A stretch of 64,000 nt of DNA, from positions 10,960,414 to 11,024,413 of the forward strand of contig CM041294.1 in NCBI GenBank assembly GCA_023052935.1, read 5' to 3'. The DNA comes from Piezodorus guildinii. Lineage: Eukaryota; Arthropoda; Insecta; Hemiptera; Pentatomidae. A model generated the notes under the pieces. The model was not told the origin of the DNA. It searched no databases and was given only the letters and a program-made list of their open reading frames with translations. Positions 20,453-31,167 of this stretch are shown here, piece after piece (position 1 is the first letter of the stretch; every line of letters starts with the position of its first letter). A program made the position numbers and the translations under genes.

Positions 20453-20508
20453 ACACAGTAACGGATCAACAACAAAGAAAAGGATGTAACTATTACATTA
20501 TTTATATT

Positions 20509-20668
20509 AAACAGATGAAGAGAGTACAAAGTCCCTGTTTAAACAGATGAAGAGAGTACAAAGTCCCTGTTTAAACAGATGAAGAGAGTACAAAGTCCCT
20601 GTTTAAACAGATGAAGAGAGTACAAAGTCCCTGTTTAAACAGATAAAGATAGTACAAAGCCCCTGTTC
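20509..20668 (+). repeat. 32-bp minisatellite, five units
   Basis: Unit core AGATGAAGAGAGTACAAAGT with CCCTGTTTAAAC between; units 1-4 are essentially identical, unit 5 carries three changes. The homogeneity suggests recent expansion. Confidence 0.95.
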
Positions 20669-22486
20669 ACGTTTTACTTGCCTGCACGCTTGAAACATGA
20701 TTTAAACCTGTATGTACAAGTTAATTACAAGTTATGTTACCTGTTTCGACAAGAGTAAGCTAGTTTCTACATGATTAAATCTGTTAGGACACGCTGAATA
20801 CTTCTTCACACATGATCTACTTTCTTTAAACATGATTAATAACTTGTAACGTTTATATTATTTATATTTGAAATGTCATACAAGAAAATTACGACCGGGT
20901 AGACTCAGTCTTTTTAAGGGACCCCTTCACCACTGTAAAACAAAATGGCGCCCAGGTGGATTGAGGCCCAATAAAAACCGCAAGGGTAAACATTAAAGCG
21001 GCCGATCAGACTCCGCCTTCTTTTTGGATTTTGATGTCATAAAACCGAAATAGCGGTCAGGTAGACTAATTATCTATTTTAATCTTTAAGTCATAAAACA
21101 ATGGCTACCGGGCAGACTCAGACTTTTTAAACACTTAATGCGCCTAAACCGGAGTAAACAATGATCACGTGACTGAAAAGAGGTGTGATAAGGTGATAAG
21201 TTTGGGGGGAGGAGTGGAGGTCACGTGTCTAAAAACGGGCGTGTTCTAAGAGTTTAGGTTAGGTTGATGAAGCAAAACAGGGTGGTTAACGTTATGTTAT
21301 GGTTTAAATTCAAATTTCCCACCATGCTGATGTCATAGGTGGTTAAGATTGGCGTTGGAAGGGAGACATCGGTGAACCAGAAGCCTCACTGCTTATCCAT
21401 GTTTCTGTCTTGGAAAATTGTGTAGCGAAAGTTGGAAGGTACGTCAATACTTCCCTCCTAAGGATCTACTTTTATTACTTTCAGTACAAGCTGATATTAA
21501 TTACAGAGCTCACAAGAACATGTAAGTAATTATATCAATGTCCTCTTTCAAAGTAAAATAATAGCAGGATTCCAAGTACCAAGCCCATTAACAATTTATC
21601 GATTAAATACGACAAATGCAGTTTTTATGTTAGACCAGTGTTTCAGTTCCAAACAAATATTCCGCACAACCCTGGGAAAAAGAGGATTTCCACAGAGTCG
21701 GTAAGATGTCGTTGTACAATTACTTTAGTGTAAAATATTTGTGAAAACTTGACTTCTAGTTAAACATTTTAACTGATATTATTGCTAGTGGTCACTGACG
21801 GGTGGTAGCTACTTCTTCATAATTAAAACCCTAAAAGTGGTCATTTTTTAACATTTCGAAAATATTGTGCTTAAAAGACAGATGTCACTTTTCATAAGAT
21901 AATGGACATTAGATTTTTTTATTATTGTTTGACATAATACCTCTCTTGTATTAGTTTTAAATTTTATAAATTCAATGTTAAGGTCTTCTAGAACCTGATG
22001 CATTTTTCGTCTTTTCTATTTTTCCTACTTCGGCCATTTCTGATATGCAGTGTTATAGAGAGTTTCGGTAACAGTGGTGTTTCCCGAGGAGTACACCTCT
22101 AAAAATATATAAATATTTTTAATCGATTGTACTTACGATCAAAAGTTTGATACCACCTACGCGTCACATCAATTAATCTACTAACATTTTTTTGGTGTGC
22201 GGCACTTCCGCTCTCTGATTTTTTCTCTTAGTATATTAAGTAGGTTTCACCACGCAATCCAACGAAAAATTCATTTGTTTAACCGTTCTTTAATTTAAAA
22301 AAAAAACGAATATTACTTTTGCAGTGAACTTCTTATAACTTAGGCAGTCGAGGAATCAATTAAACAAACTAAGAACAAAATGTATATTCTAAATTAGATT
22401 TAATCAATTTATTTCTGGTTATTTACGAAAGTCACAAATCTTTCTTACACCTAATTATCAAATTTGTTTATAATGATAAGATACCT
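20669..22486. other. 1.8 kb without a confirmed gene
   Basis: Two related short segments, at 20,890-20,915 (GGGTAGACTCAGTCTTTTTA) and 21,105-21,130 (GGGCAGACTCAGACTTTTTA), suggest a local duplication. A strong plus-strand donor-like AAG/GTACGT lies at 21,438, preceded by about 100 bp of balanced composition without a long open frame, so a non-coding first exon is conceivable but unsupported otherwise. The rest is AT-rich. Confidence 0.3.
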
Positions 22487-22507
22487 ATACTTTATTCTTT
22501 TATTATT

Positions 22508-25500
22508 TCACGGCGCTACAACCCGGTCACGGGTCTTGGCCTCCTCCAACCGCCTCCTCCAATCATCACGGTCTTGAGCCGATGCCATCCAGCTCCTAAC
22601 TCCCAGCAACATGCGAGCGTCCGCCGCCACACCATCCGACCATCTCAACCTTGGTCTCCCTCTTCCTCTTATCCCATGGATCGGCTGAGTGAGCAATATT
22701 TTGGGCATTTCTCCATTTTCCATCCTGGCAATATGCCCTGCATATCTTAGGCGTCTTAACTTCATAGCCCGGACCACATCACCTTCTCCAAAAGCATTGT
22801 AGAGGTCCTGATTTGTGCGCCGCTTCCACTCCTCTCCAACTTTCACTCCTCCAAAAATACGGCGGAGAACTTTTCTTTCAAAAATTAGGAGTTCCCTCTC
22901 GGTCGCCTTTGAAGTCGCCCAACACTCTGATCCATAGAGCAGTACGGGACGCACCAATGTCTTATAGAGGTGGAGCTTGGTCTGTCTAGAGAGTATCCGC
23001 TTGGTTAGCTGCTTGCCTAACCCAAAGTAGCATTTGTTGGCTGCAGTTATTCTTCTCCTTATCTCAATATCGGGGTTATTATCTTGGGTGACCACTGATC
23101 CCAGGTATGTGAACTCTGAGACCTTCTCAAACTTATGAACCCCGATAGTGACTGTCTCGCCTAGCATTGGGATTTCTTCTGCTACCATATATTTTGTTTT
23201 GGACTCATTAACGTTCAGTCCAAGTCTGCTGGCAGGACCCATCAAAGCCAGAAAGGCATCAGTCACGGACTGTAGAGAGCGTCCCACAATGTCGATGTCG
23301 TCTGCGTAAGCGAACAGCTGGACAAGTCGGGTAAATATATTCCCTTCTCTTTCGCGTAAACCAGCATCTCTTACGGCCTTCTCAAGTGCTAGATTAAACA
23401 GCAAACAGGCTAGTGCATCCCCTTGTCGGAGTCCTTTATCTGCACGAAATTCCTTGGACCTGTCACCATTTACTCTTACCATACATCTCACCTCCTTCAT
23501 GGTAAGCTTTATCAAGCGTATAAGTTTCTCAGGTATATTAAATTCTCTGAGGGCAATGTACAGTTCTTCTCGTATTATGCTGTCATACGCTGCTTTGAAA
23601 TCTATGAAAAGATGGTGAGTTTTGGTTTTATACTCATGGCCTCTTTCAAGAATTGTTCGCACACAGAACATCTGGTCTGAGGTGGATCTTCCTTTCCTGA
23701 ATCCACTCTGGTAGGGACCAAGTTCGCGCTCAGCAAATGGTAAGAGACGTCTAAAAAGAATATTAGATAGTATTTTATAGGCACAGGATAGTAGTGAGAT
23801 GCCTCGATAATTGCTGCAAAGTAATCTATCACCCTTTTTATGTATAGGGCAGATAACTGATCTGTTCCAATCGGAGGGCATCACCTCATCTGTCCATATC
23901 ACAAGGAGAAGATCTTGTAATGCTTTGTTGAGCTCATTTCCACCGTATTTCAAGAGTTCAGCAGGGAGTGCGTCAATGCCAGGGGTTTTGTTATTTTTCA
24001 GTTTGCTGATGGCATCTATAACCTCTTCTTCATCAGGAGGTTCAATGTCTAACCCTTGTTCTCCCACTTGTATTCTGTTGATTTCATCAGTCTCTTGTTT
24101 GTCTAATTCATCATGAGAGTCTCCTTCTCTTGGATTGAGAAGATCATTGAAATAATCCCTCCATTCGTCAAGAACTTCAGACTTGTTGGTCAACAAGTTT
24201 CCATGTTTATCCTTACAAGACATCACTTTACTAAGGTATTGCTTTCTTCCCTTATTGACCAATCTGAAGAAATCCCTACTTTCTTTGCTGCAGTGGAGCA
24301 TTTCAATCGTTTTCATTTCCTCGCTCTCTTTCTGTCGTTTCTTCTTCCGGTGTAAATGCTTCTCTTCTTTTCTTCTCTGTCGATATTCATCAACAGACCT
24401 CCTTGTGGTTGCCCTAATCATTCCTTGGTACGCACTGTTTTTCCGGTTCGTGGCTATACTGCATTCTTCATCGAACCAGGGTGACCTTGGTTCCTTCTCA
24501 TATGGCCCTAGTACTTCATCAGCTGTTTCCATTATCGCTCCGTAACAGTGCGACCAGAACTTTTCAATGTCCAGCTCAGCATCGCTGCTTCTCTGGCGCA
24601 CTTTAATGTCAAGTGCTTCAGTGTATTTATGCTGGATTTGCGGGTCTTTCAGTTTTTTTAGATTAAAACGTCGGGGCTTCTCGGCAGCTTTTAATTTCCT
24701 CACTGAGCAGATCTTCGCCGTCACATGTGCTATGCTCAAGTAGTGGTCCGAATCGACATTTGCTCCTCTGAATGTTCTAAAATTTCTCAGATTGCTTCTA
24801 TGGCGTCTACCTATCAAAATATGATCGATCTGATTGACAACTGACCGGTCCGGTGACGTCCATGTGCCCTTGTGTATATTCTTGTGCGGATACAGTGTAC
24901 TTCCTACCACGAGATTCCTGGATTCAGCGAAGTTAATGAGCCTTTGTCCATTGTCGTTGGTTGTGTCATGAAGGCTATGTTTTCCTATGATTCGCTGGTA
25001 TATTGCTTCTTTTCCCAACTTTGCATTGAAATCTCCAGCGATTACTTTCATGTCATACCTAGGGCAGGCATCCAGAGTCCTTTCCAAAAGTTCATAGAAA
25101 GTATCCTTTTCTTCTTCATTTGACACCTCTGTAGGGGCATGTACACTTAACAAACTGTAGTTATAAAACTTTCCCCGCATTCTTAAGAGACAAATTCGCG
25201 GACTCACTGGTTTAAATCCAATTATCGTCTGCCTATACTTTCCCCTCACAACAAATCCTGTGCCGAATTCATGGCGACTCTCATGACAGCTGTAGTAGAT
25301 GGAGTGGTGCCTTTTTTCAAGAATTCCTTGACCAGTCCATCTGATCTCCTGGACAGCGCCTATGTCAATCTTATACCTGTCAAATTGTTCTAGTAGCAAC
25401 TTTAATGCTCCGGGTCTATATAGAGACAATGCATTCCAGTATCCAAAGTTGAAAATCCTATGGGGGGTGCCGGGTCGTTTACCTTTAAGACTGATCAGAT

Positions 25501-25570
25501 CCGAGGCTGGTGTAGGTTTCACGATAATTACTATTTCAGGTAGTGGGGCTATCCACCCTCTCTCCGTACC
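22508..25570 (-). CDS. LINE-B endonuclease/reverse transcriptase
   Basis: An open frame of about 1,020 codons. Residues from the GTG at 25,522: an exonuclease-endonuclease-phosphatase domain (about 20-270) with all expected residues, QEIRWTG (catalytic Glu), GDFNAKLG, QIDHILIG and DSDHYLS (final His); a linker rich in charged residues; then a reverse transcriptase (about 500-760) with FIDFKAAYDS (motif A), GLRQGDALACLLFNLAL (motif B) and FAYADDIDIVG (catalytic motif C); a C-terminal block with ECWATSKATERELLIFERKV, LRRLRYAGHIARM and GRGRPRLRWSDG. It would nick target DNA and copy its own RNA there. No in-frame ATG precedes the endonuclease in the open part; an ATG at 25,594 lies in frame but is cut off by TAG at 25,571-25,573. 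Confidence 0.9.
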   Translation of the reverse strand, partial: GTERGWIAPLPEIVIIVKPTPASDLISLKGKRPGTPHRIFNFGYWNALSLYRPGALKLLLEQFDRYKIDIGAVQEIRWTGQGILEKRHHSIYYSCHESRHEFGTGFVVRGKYRQTIIGFKPVSPRICLLRMRGKFYNYSLLSVHAPTEVSNEEEKDTFYELLERTLDACPRYDMKVIAGDFNAKLGKEAIYQRIIGKHSLHDTTNDNGQRLINFAESRNLVVGSTLYPHKNIHKGTWTSPDRSVVNQIDHILIGRRHRSNLRNFRTFRGANVDSDHYLSIAHVTAKICSVRKLKAAEKPRRFNLKKLKDPQIQHKYTEALDIKVRQRSSDAELDIEKFWSHCYGAIMETADEVLGPYEKEPRSPWFDEECSIATNRKNSAYQGMIRATTRRSVDEYRQRRKEEKHLHRKKKRQKESEEMKTIEMLHCSKESRDFFRLVNKGRKQYLSKVMSCKDKHGNLLTNKSEVLDEWRDYFNDLLNPREGDSHDELDKQETDEINRIQVGEQGLDIEPPDEEEVIDAISKLKNNKTPGIDALPAELLKYGGNELNKALQDLLLVIWTDEVMPSDWNRSVICPIHKKGDRLLCSNYRGISLLSCAYKILSNILFRRLLPFAERELGPYQSGFRKGRSTSDQMFCVRTILERGHEYKTKTHHLFIDFKAAYDSIIREELYIALREFNIPEKLIRLIKLTMKEVRCMVRVNGDRSKEFRADKGLRQGDALACLLFNLALEKAVRDAGLREREGNIFTRLVQLFAYADDIDIVGRSLQSVTDAFLALMGPASRLGLNVNESKTKYMVAEEIPMLGETVTIGVHKFEKVSEFTYLGSVVTQDNNPDIEIRRRITAANKCYFGLGKQLTKRILSRQTKLHLYKTLVRPVLLYGSECWATSKATERELLIFERKVLRRIFGGVKVGEEWKRRTNQDLYNAFGEGDVVRAMKLRRLRYAGHIARMENGEMPKILLTQPIHGIRGRGRPRLRWSDGVAADARMLLGVRSWMASAQDRDDWRRRLEEAKTRDRVVAP

Positions 25571-25573
25571 CTA
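25571..25573 (-). other. in-frame TAG separating start codon from LINE-B ORF
   Basis: The ATG at 25,592-25,594 begins MAAPSAD and then meets this TAG, after which the frame is open for about 1,020 codons. This is either a single inactivating substitution or a leader-stop arrangement native to the family. Confidence 0.75.
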
Positions 25574-25814
25574 GTCTGCTGACGGGGCTGCCATCTCAAT
25601 GCATGCAGACCTACATCCCCATCCGGGGCGGCTTCCTAGGGAAGGTGGCCCTAGGGTGTATACTGTATGTGACCTTGTGTGTAGAGTGCTGGATTTAGTT
25701 TATATGTGTGAGTGTCAGTGTACTGTTCCCCCAACCTGGAGGACCAGTGGCTGACTGCGGTACAATGACCGGGCGATGGGGTCGCCACTTCCCTACGCCT
25801 TCGATACTTTATTC

Positions 25815-26984
25815 AGGTATTCATAGAAGTTTTTTATGATTTATTATAAAGCATAGGTGATCTTAAAGGATTGACCGGCACTGTATAAACGACCCATTTT
25901 CATCTATTACATGTTGTCATATATTAAGTATTTCTTTAAATTCCATTCTTTGAGAACAGTTGAAGGACGACACTAACAATTTATTTTACAACCCATTACT
26001 GTTTATTTTTTATACTTTCTTCTGCCCATCATACTTTTTTTATTTGTTTTTCTCGGCAAACAAATAAAATATCCTCTTTTCTTCTCCTTGAAGGAGAGAG
26101 GATTGAACCTAGACCCTCCACCCCTAATTGGTTCACAATATACCCTCCCTACCTCGGAGTAGCAGCTGTTCACACAGGACATCAGATCCTCCCTCCACCA
26201 CCCCACCTGAAGACAGAACTAGGGCAGATCAAGAATCGATATCGCCTGGTTCAGCAGCGTCTCGATCTTAATACCATTCCGTATCTAATATCGTGTAATC
26301 TAATCGATAAGTCTATGTTAACGGGATTATCTTCCATATCTCAACGTTTAATGTAGTTAGTTATCACACAAACCTTAATTACAAGTGAACTGAACCCAAA
26401 TCAAAAGTAACTAACTAAAGCCAAAGCCAGCCAATACGTAACGCAGAAAGATTATCAAGCTTCACAATTTAATTAGTTTCTATACCTTTAGCCCGTTTGC
26501 TGATATTCACTTCACTAGTGCCACGGGAGATTTAATAAAGCTAGAGAAAATAAAAAAGGGGCAGACTATACAGTACCTGCATTGCCGATCAACTGTGAGG
26601 GTATAGCGGGGCTAAGGGGAAGCGAGGGGCACGGTCGGCCGCACCCAAGTGCCTTATTATCGGGAAGATGGCTCTGATAGGCATGTCTCGGCTTATCAGG
26701 GGGTTGAAAAGGCATCTTTTAATATAAGATTATATTCAACTCCCTTTTATTAAAAAAAATTTTAATTATCAGCGCTGATTAAAAATGCCAATCATATTTA
26801 ATTCATTTTAGAACGACAGCTTATCGTACGACGATCATCATAGCAGAAGTTAATATAGAACACTATTAACTTTTTTTAGCAATATAAATAAATAAAAAAG
26901 GCAAGACAATTGTTTATAGATTTTTACAACTGCTTTACATAACACAATTAATAAATAGAAAAAAAAGACATAAACTAGAGTTGT
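25815..26984. other. no gene; possible tRNA-like repeat on the minus strand
   Basis: The part 26,090-26,215 read on the minus strand has a T-arm-like AGGTTCAATCC and may be an old SINE. The parts 25,957-25,973 and 26,020-26,065 share sequence with the 13.6-14.1 kb region, so a dispersed repeat is present. The stretch 26,240-26,700 is GC-richer and unrepeated, with no open frame; possibly host non-coding DNA. Confidence 0.35.
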
Positions 26985-27228
26985 AGAGAAGCTGCCCATT
27001 GCCATGACTCTAAAAATATTCTAAACAAGATGGTCTCGTGGCCATCTTATTTTCAGAATCCTCGGAGAATCGTCAGGAATAGAAGAGGAAGCATGACCGA
27101 AACTAATTTGTACGAGTGGGAGCGGAGTTTGTCATGGAAGGAGGGGTATTTGGCCTGGTTCGGGCCAAATCGGCAACTTTAAGGTAGTTATGGATGAGTT
27201 TATTCGTGAAAAAATAGTAATTTATAAT
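26985..27228 (-). mobile_element. LINE-C (Jockey-like) C-terminal fragment
   Basis: The minus strand matches the C-terminal block of the copy at 47.5-48.0 kb (the SIPDNPPRRLKR-like region and upstream NAPYF/DLN segments), with several frame breaks. Plus-strand landmarks: GTCTCGTGGCCATCTTATTT and GAGAATCGTCAGGAATAGAA. Confidence 0.7.
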
Positions 27229-28110
27229 TTAATTTCTCTTATAAATAATTTCGTTAATATTAAGTTGGGACGCAAGGGGGGCTGTATTTATTAAATAGGG
27301 ATTAAGTGATAGTGACCGCTCGGGAAGCAGAGTGCTCTGAGTTACAGGAAAGACAGGTCGTTTCGCTGTCGCCTTCGTCGCTGTCGCTACTTTGCTTGTC
27401 GCCATCGTCGCTGTCGCCATCATCGCTCGCCATCATCACATCGCAATCGTCCTCGTGACCCTAAGTACTCTTTACGTTTCTCAGGAAGTTAATTTTATTT
27501 GTTTCATTTGTATTTTTTTTTCCTCTCAATATATGTATTTGACTAAGTTAGTTACATTATCAAACCCATTACGAAACCTAAATAAATACCCGGGATTCGG
27601 CGAATCATATTTAACTTTAGGCACAAAGCCACCCCACTCCTCAAGCGCATACCGCGCCTAGTGCGAAAGGAACCTTAGAATGCCAACGGGCAATACGAGG
27701 CCTGAGCCGTGGACTGTATATACCATTGTTGCTGTATATACATGAAATGTTTGTGTATTTATTTTGTAATAAAGTTGAGGATAAGAAAAAAAAACAACTC
27801 ATATTTAACGTTCGGGTTGAGGCTGCGAGCGAGTTTGCTGTCGCCCCTCTCCCCAACAATTGTCATGATGGGATTCGAGAGGAATTTCGTTTATTAGATC
27901 CCCAAAACTTAATTTCGTACCTCCAGATTGGCCTTACAATAATAATCTGAATGAGCCGTTTATAGTTTAGTGTGAGGTTAGAACGTTCTTTTATTAAGTG
28001 TTGAAGTAGCCGAAAACGTCGAGCAGTTTCTAGACAAGAGTTAAATAGGAAAACAAGAAAAGTTTATGTGGTTTATTTAAAACAAAACAAAAAAATATTG
28101 GTTGCTTCAG
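27229..28110. other. no confirmed gene; GTCGC-rich cryptic repeat
   Basis: The part 27,365-27,460 is a degenerate GTCGC/ATCGTC repeat. The part 27,590-27,960 is GC-richer, with AATAAAG at 27,768 followed by an A-rich tract, and the decamer CATATTTAAC occurs on both sides (27,606 and 27,801); an old LTR or retroposed 3' end is possible but was not established. Confidence 0.3.
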
Positions 28111-28330
28111 GATTTTGGATTAAAAGGATTGGACAAGAAGATAACCTTATGTTTAGACTTAACTCCGTAAGTCCAGATAGGCCTTATGACAGTCATGTAG
28201 ATGAGCCTTTTGTAGTGAGCGTTTTTGTCTAGTAAGCGTTGAAGTAGTTCTTGTTTTATTCTTGTATGAGGATTCCAAGTTAGTCGTTTGTTAAGATGAA
28301 ATCATAGAAATGAGATCTGGGACAGGGACT
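28111..28330 (-). mobile_element. LINE-C (Jockey-like) fragment
   Basis: Plus-strand landmarks GTAAGTCCAGATAGGCCTTA and GATGAGCCTTTTGTAGT are shared with the minus-strand Jockey copy at 47.9 kb, where they encode the RPIWTYGIELW region. Short and disrupted. Confidence 0.7.
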
Positions 28331-28374
28331 AGCGGTGAGTTATTAAATAATTCCTAGTTTTGACATTAACGCAT

Positions 28375-28620
28375 TCAATCCTTTCAATCCAAAGTCCTCC
28401 GAATAATAGTAAATGCTCCTTATTATGTATCCAATTATAAATTGCACCACGACCTTAATGCCCCATTTCTTTCATACCTAATTCCATACAAATTTTCCAA
28501 ATTCCACCAGAACCTCATTCATTATCCTAATCCTCTAGCACGATCCCTATCCAGCTACACTCATCCATACAACCCACCTAGAAGGTTGAAACGGCAGTGG
28601 CCCCGAGATATATTGTAAAT
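28375..28620 (+). mobile_element. LINE-C (Jockey-like) C-terminal fragment
   Basis: Plus-strand translation shows HHDLNAPFLSYLIPYKFSKF, then SYTHPYNPPRRLKRQWPRDI followed by a stop, almost the same C-terminus as the full-length element at 59.1-63.7 kb. It is tail-on to the fragment at 28.11-28.33 kb in the opposite orientation. Confidence 0.8.
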
Positions 28621-28893
28621 ATTTATGCTGGAGTTCTGAAACTGGTCAGAGTCCTCTCTCAAGTGCGGTGTGATTGTGGCTATGGCGCCCTCACTTAGCT
28701 TCCGCTGGCTCTCACCAGAGGGAGGCGCAGAGATCCTTTGGACTCCCGTCCGGGGTTCCCGAGCTGATTGTAAATATTGTACATACGTATGAATGGGACA
28801 CGTTTTGTTTATTTATTTATACCTTCATTTATTTGTATTTATTTTATCTACAAATTTTGTTATTGTAAAAGTATACGTTTAGTTTGGTTTCAT
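28621..28893. other. no gene; possible LINE 3' sequence
   Basis: Follows the Jockey C-terminus; contains CCCTCACTTAGCTTCCGC, a motif also found near 46,545 and, diverged, at the window start. AT-rich after 28,800. Confidence 0.3.
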
Positions 28894-29160
28894 TTTATGT
28901 AATTTGACATTTCTTTCCCTCATCCAACTTCTTTTCAGCCTTCTGCGAGTTATGTTACTAGTGGCCATGTTCTGTGGTAATGTGTTAACATGTCCGATTA
29001 AGTTGTCGTGAAAACGATTGTAGAGTGTCCAGATCTGTTGGTTGACTGTTGGCATATGGAGATCTTTATGTGGAGTAGTGTTGCTAACGTACCAGGGCCA
29101 ATTTGTTATGGTTCCAAATGGGTTTCAGGAAGTGGTGATTTAGAAGTAGTGAAACTTAAA
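28894..29160 (-). mobile_element. LINE-C relative, C-terminal fragment
   Basis: The minus strand encodes, with one break, STHKDLHMPTVNQQIWTLYN, then RFHDNLIGHVNTLPQNMA and NITRRRLKRSWMRE, the standard Jockey-clade C-terminal region (thumb and after). Same subfamily as 18.45-18.98 kb. Confidence 0.75.
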
Positions 29161-29824
29161 ATTAATAATAGTTCAAAAACCTAATGATTTCTCTATTTGT
29201 AGATATCTCACAACAAACAGATTTAAAGGTGTTCTATAACTGATAAGATGCTTATCTAAATATACCAAAATAAGAATTGATAGAATTCAGTTTAGTTTAG
29301 GGACACTAGATCGATAACTAAGAAAAATGTTTTCTTTGAGCCTGGGAATATTCAAGAGACTTTTCCATCCGACAGGAGCCACATTTGAATTCCCTCTCCG
29401 AGAATGTAAATTCATTCCTGTGCCGTTTCACGTTGGCAAACAAAATTGAGCTAAGTGGAACCCATGTTAATCAAGCTTGCAGATTTCTAAGAATATAAAT
29501 TGGTATATTTTCATAAGGAACCAATCTCCGAATGTGTGCATTGATATATTATTTAACTCTAGTTAAAGTTAGCAATATCATGAGTACACCTTTATATTTT
29601 TAGCTTTCATTCGACTCTTCAAGAAAATATTTTGGATTTCAATTTGTTTTTGTTTTTTATTTTCCTATCTATATATATATATAAACCTAAATTAAAGCCT
29701 AGGAAGGGGTGCTTCTGTGCACTTTCCTTCCCCTAGCTTTTGAAAGGAGTGAATAACAACTATAAAGATTTTTTTTAAATCCTATTTGCTTATTATTTTA
29801 CTATTATTATGACCAAAAAATATT
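29161..29824. other. no confirmed gene
   Basis: The part 29,695-29,760 (GTGCACTTTCCTTCCCC) resembles the 3' end of the Jockey fragment at 18.95 kb. The rest shows no open frame or recognised repeat. Confidence 0.3.
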
Positions 29825-30035
29825 ACCCTCTCTTCCCTTCAAAATTTGGAGGCTTTCGTTTCAAATAACGTAGAACCTGATTAAGGAATTACAAAAAAAA
29901 AAAATCCGTTTGTCCGTTTCAGTCAGTAGAGCAATTCGAATGAGGATCAAATACCCTACAAAACAAAATAAAAATCATTGAAATCAGACCAAAAACAGCA
30001 GAGATTGGTCATTGGTCAAAATTATTGCAGAGTTG
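29825..30035 (+). repeat. R2 interspersed repeat, fragment
   Basis: Shares GAGGCTTTCGTTTCAA and the following TAGAACC block with 40,300 and 49,262, and CATTGAAATCAGACC...GCAGAG with the R2 interior near 46,170. Confidence 0.6.
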
Positions 30036-30104
30036 ATTTGTTGTAAGCGATAGTGTTTTATTTTCAAAAGGAAGTTTAATGTTCTCTTCTGTCCTAAATA
30101 CTTA

Positions 30105-30325
30105 TGCTCCGTCATTTATCTTCCTCAGATATCCCTGATAACCCTCTTAGGCGACTTAAAAGAGGGTGGCCTCGGGACCTACTGTCTTAAAATAGTGAAG
30201 TGCTACCACTTGGTAGTTCTTACTCAAGACATTTTCATGACTTTTTATTTTCATTCTACATAGTTACTTATTGTATTCTTTAGTACAGTTGTAAATTACT
30301 ATAAATAAATTAAAAAAAAAAAAAG
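30105..30325 (+). mobile_element. LINE-C (Jockey-like) 3' end with poly(A)
   Basis: Encodes a shortened C-terminus (NPLRRLKRGWPRDLLS-stop, 30,140-30,190), followed by about 115 bp of 3' untranslated sequence and a 13-bp A-run at 30,312-30,324. It defines the LINE-C 3' terminus. Confidence 0.8.
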
Positions 30326-31166
30326 TTCTCTTGGCAGCTGATTCTCAACATATTTTACTTTTGTGATGCTTACCCTGTGAGACAAGTAACTTTCTGGAGT
30401 TTTGGTGTTAAAATAGTAGTTCAGAGCAGGGATAATGTCCAGCGATTGGGTGTAATTTATCATTTTTTCCGATATGTCTTACTTTTGCTTTTACTCTCTG
30501 TCGGAGACAAGTGTAAAAAATCCTGCGTACAACCTGAAAGTGCGATCAATAACTTGCCTTAGGATACCCAGTTGTATATTATTGTAAACAGTAGAAATGG
30601 AATAACAAGTCTGGTGTGTCGTTTTGGTCTTGGCACCACTAAGCTGTAGTAATTTCAAGTTATACACGACCTGAAAAGGACAAAAATATTCACTCCGGAT
30701 GGGACGAAGTCCTAAAGACAGATCTGAATAATTTAAAACCTCGCCGCCATTAAGAAGAGGATGTCTTAGCATTTCCACATCGTCGGAGCGGAAGAGGCCC
30801 TAAGGAGATTCATGAGGTCTAGGCACCGCCGGCGGGAGATGGGAGAATGTGGCGGGAATTAACAGCTGTATTCTGGCGGGAAAACTTCTCAGGCTTAATA
30901 AGGATAACTTCGTGGGCTGTGTAAAAAGTGAACTTCCCACGAGCCGCGGGCTTCAGCAGTAATTAATGAACGATAATTAATACTCTCGATGCGGGATTTT
31001 TAATTGGCAAACTTTTTTTTAAAGTATCCTTATTTTTTTACTTATGTGTTAATTATATTTGCTATTAAAAAGTAAAGTTCAGGTTTAGATTTTTTTTTTT
31101 TATACCATAGACATTGTTAATTTATTGTTTGTTCAGCATTTTGCCAATAAAGAGATATTATACTGC
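30326..31166. other. no confirmed gene; one open minus frame
   Basis: A minus-strand frame from about 30,795 to 30,491 is open for about 100 codons after an acceptor-like CTCCTTAG and includes LFRSDDVEMLRHPLLNGGEV. It has no strong donor and no recognised homology, so it is listed only as a weak exon candidate. The part 30,790-30,990 is GC-richer and unrepeated. Confidence 0.25.
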
Positions 31167-31167
31167 A

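Larger units (their letters stand above)
22498..25803 (-). mobile_element. LINE-B, full-length RTE-like retrotransposon
   Basis: A 3,306-bp element bounded by an 11-bp direct repeat ATACTTTATTC at 22,487-22,497 and 25,804-25,814. It has a 5' leader of about 210 bp, one long ORF with endonuclease and reverse transcriptase, and a 3' end in which the stop codon is followed directly by an AATAATAAAA tail, with essentially no 3' untranslated region. Length, single ORF and AT-rich tandem tail fit the RTE clade; clade placement is from architecture, not from a tree. Structurally complete and only lightly mutated, so it inserted recently compared with the other LINEs here. Confidence 0.9.

Noticed and set aside
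24113..25123. Plus-strand frames inside the LINE-B coding region
   Set aside because: They overlap the well-supported minus-strand endonuclease/reverse transcriptase and show no motifs of their own.
27590..27960. Possible solo LTR
   Set aside because: The repeated CATATTTAAC and an AATAAA with an A-tract are suggestive, but TG/CA ends and a target duplication could not be found.
30491..30795. Minus-strand frame of about 100 codons as a host exon
   Set aside because: An acceptor-like site exists but there is no good donor or stop context typical of a terminal exon and no recognised similarity; mentioned only as a weak candidate in the gap entry.
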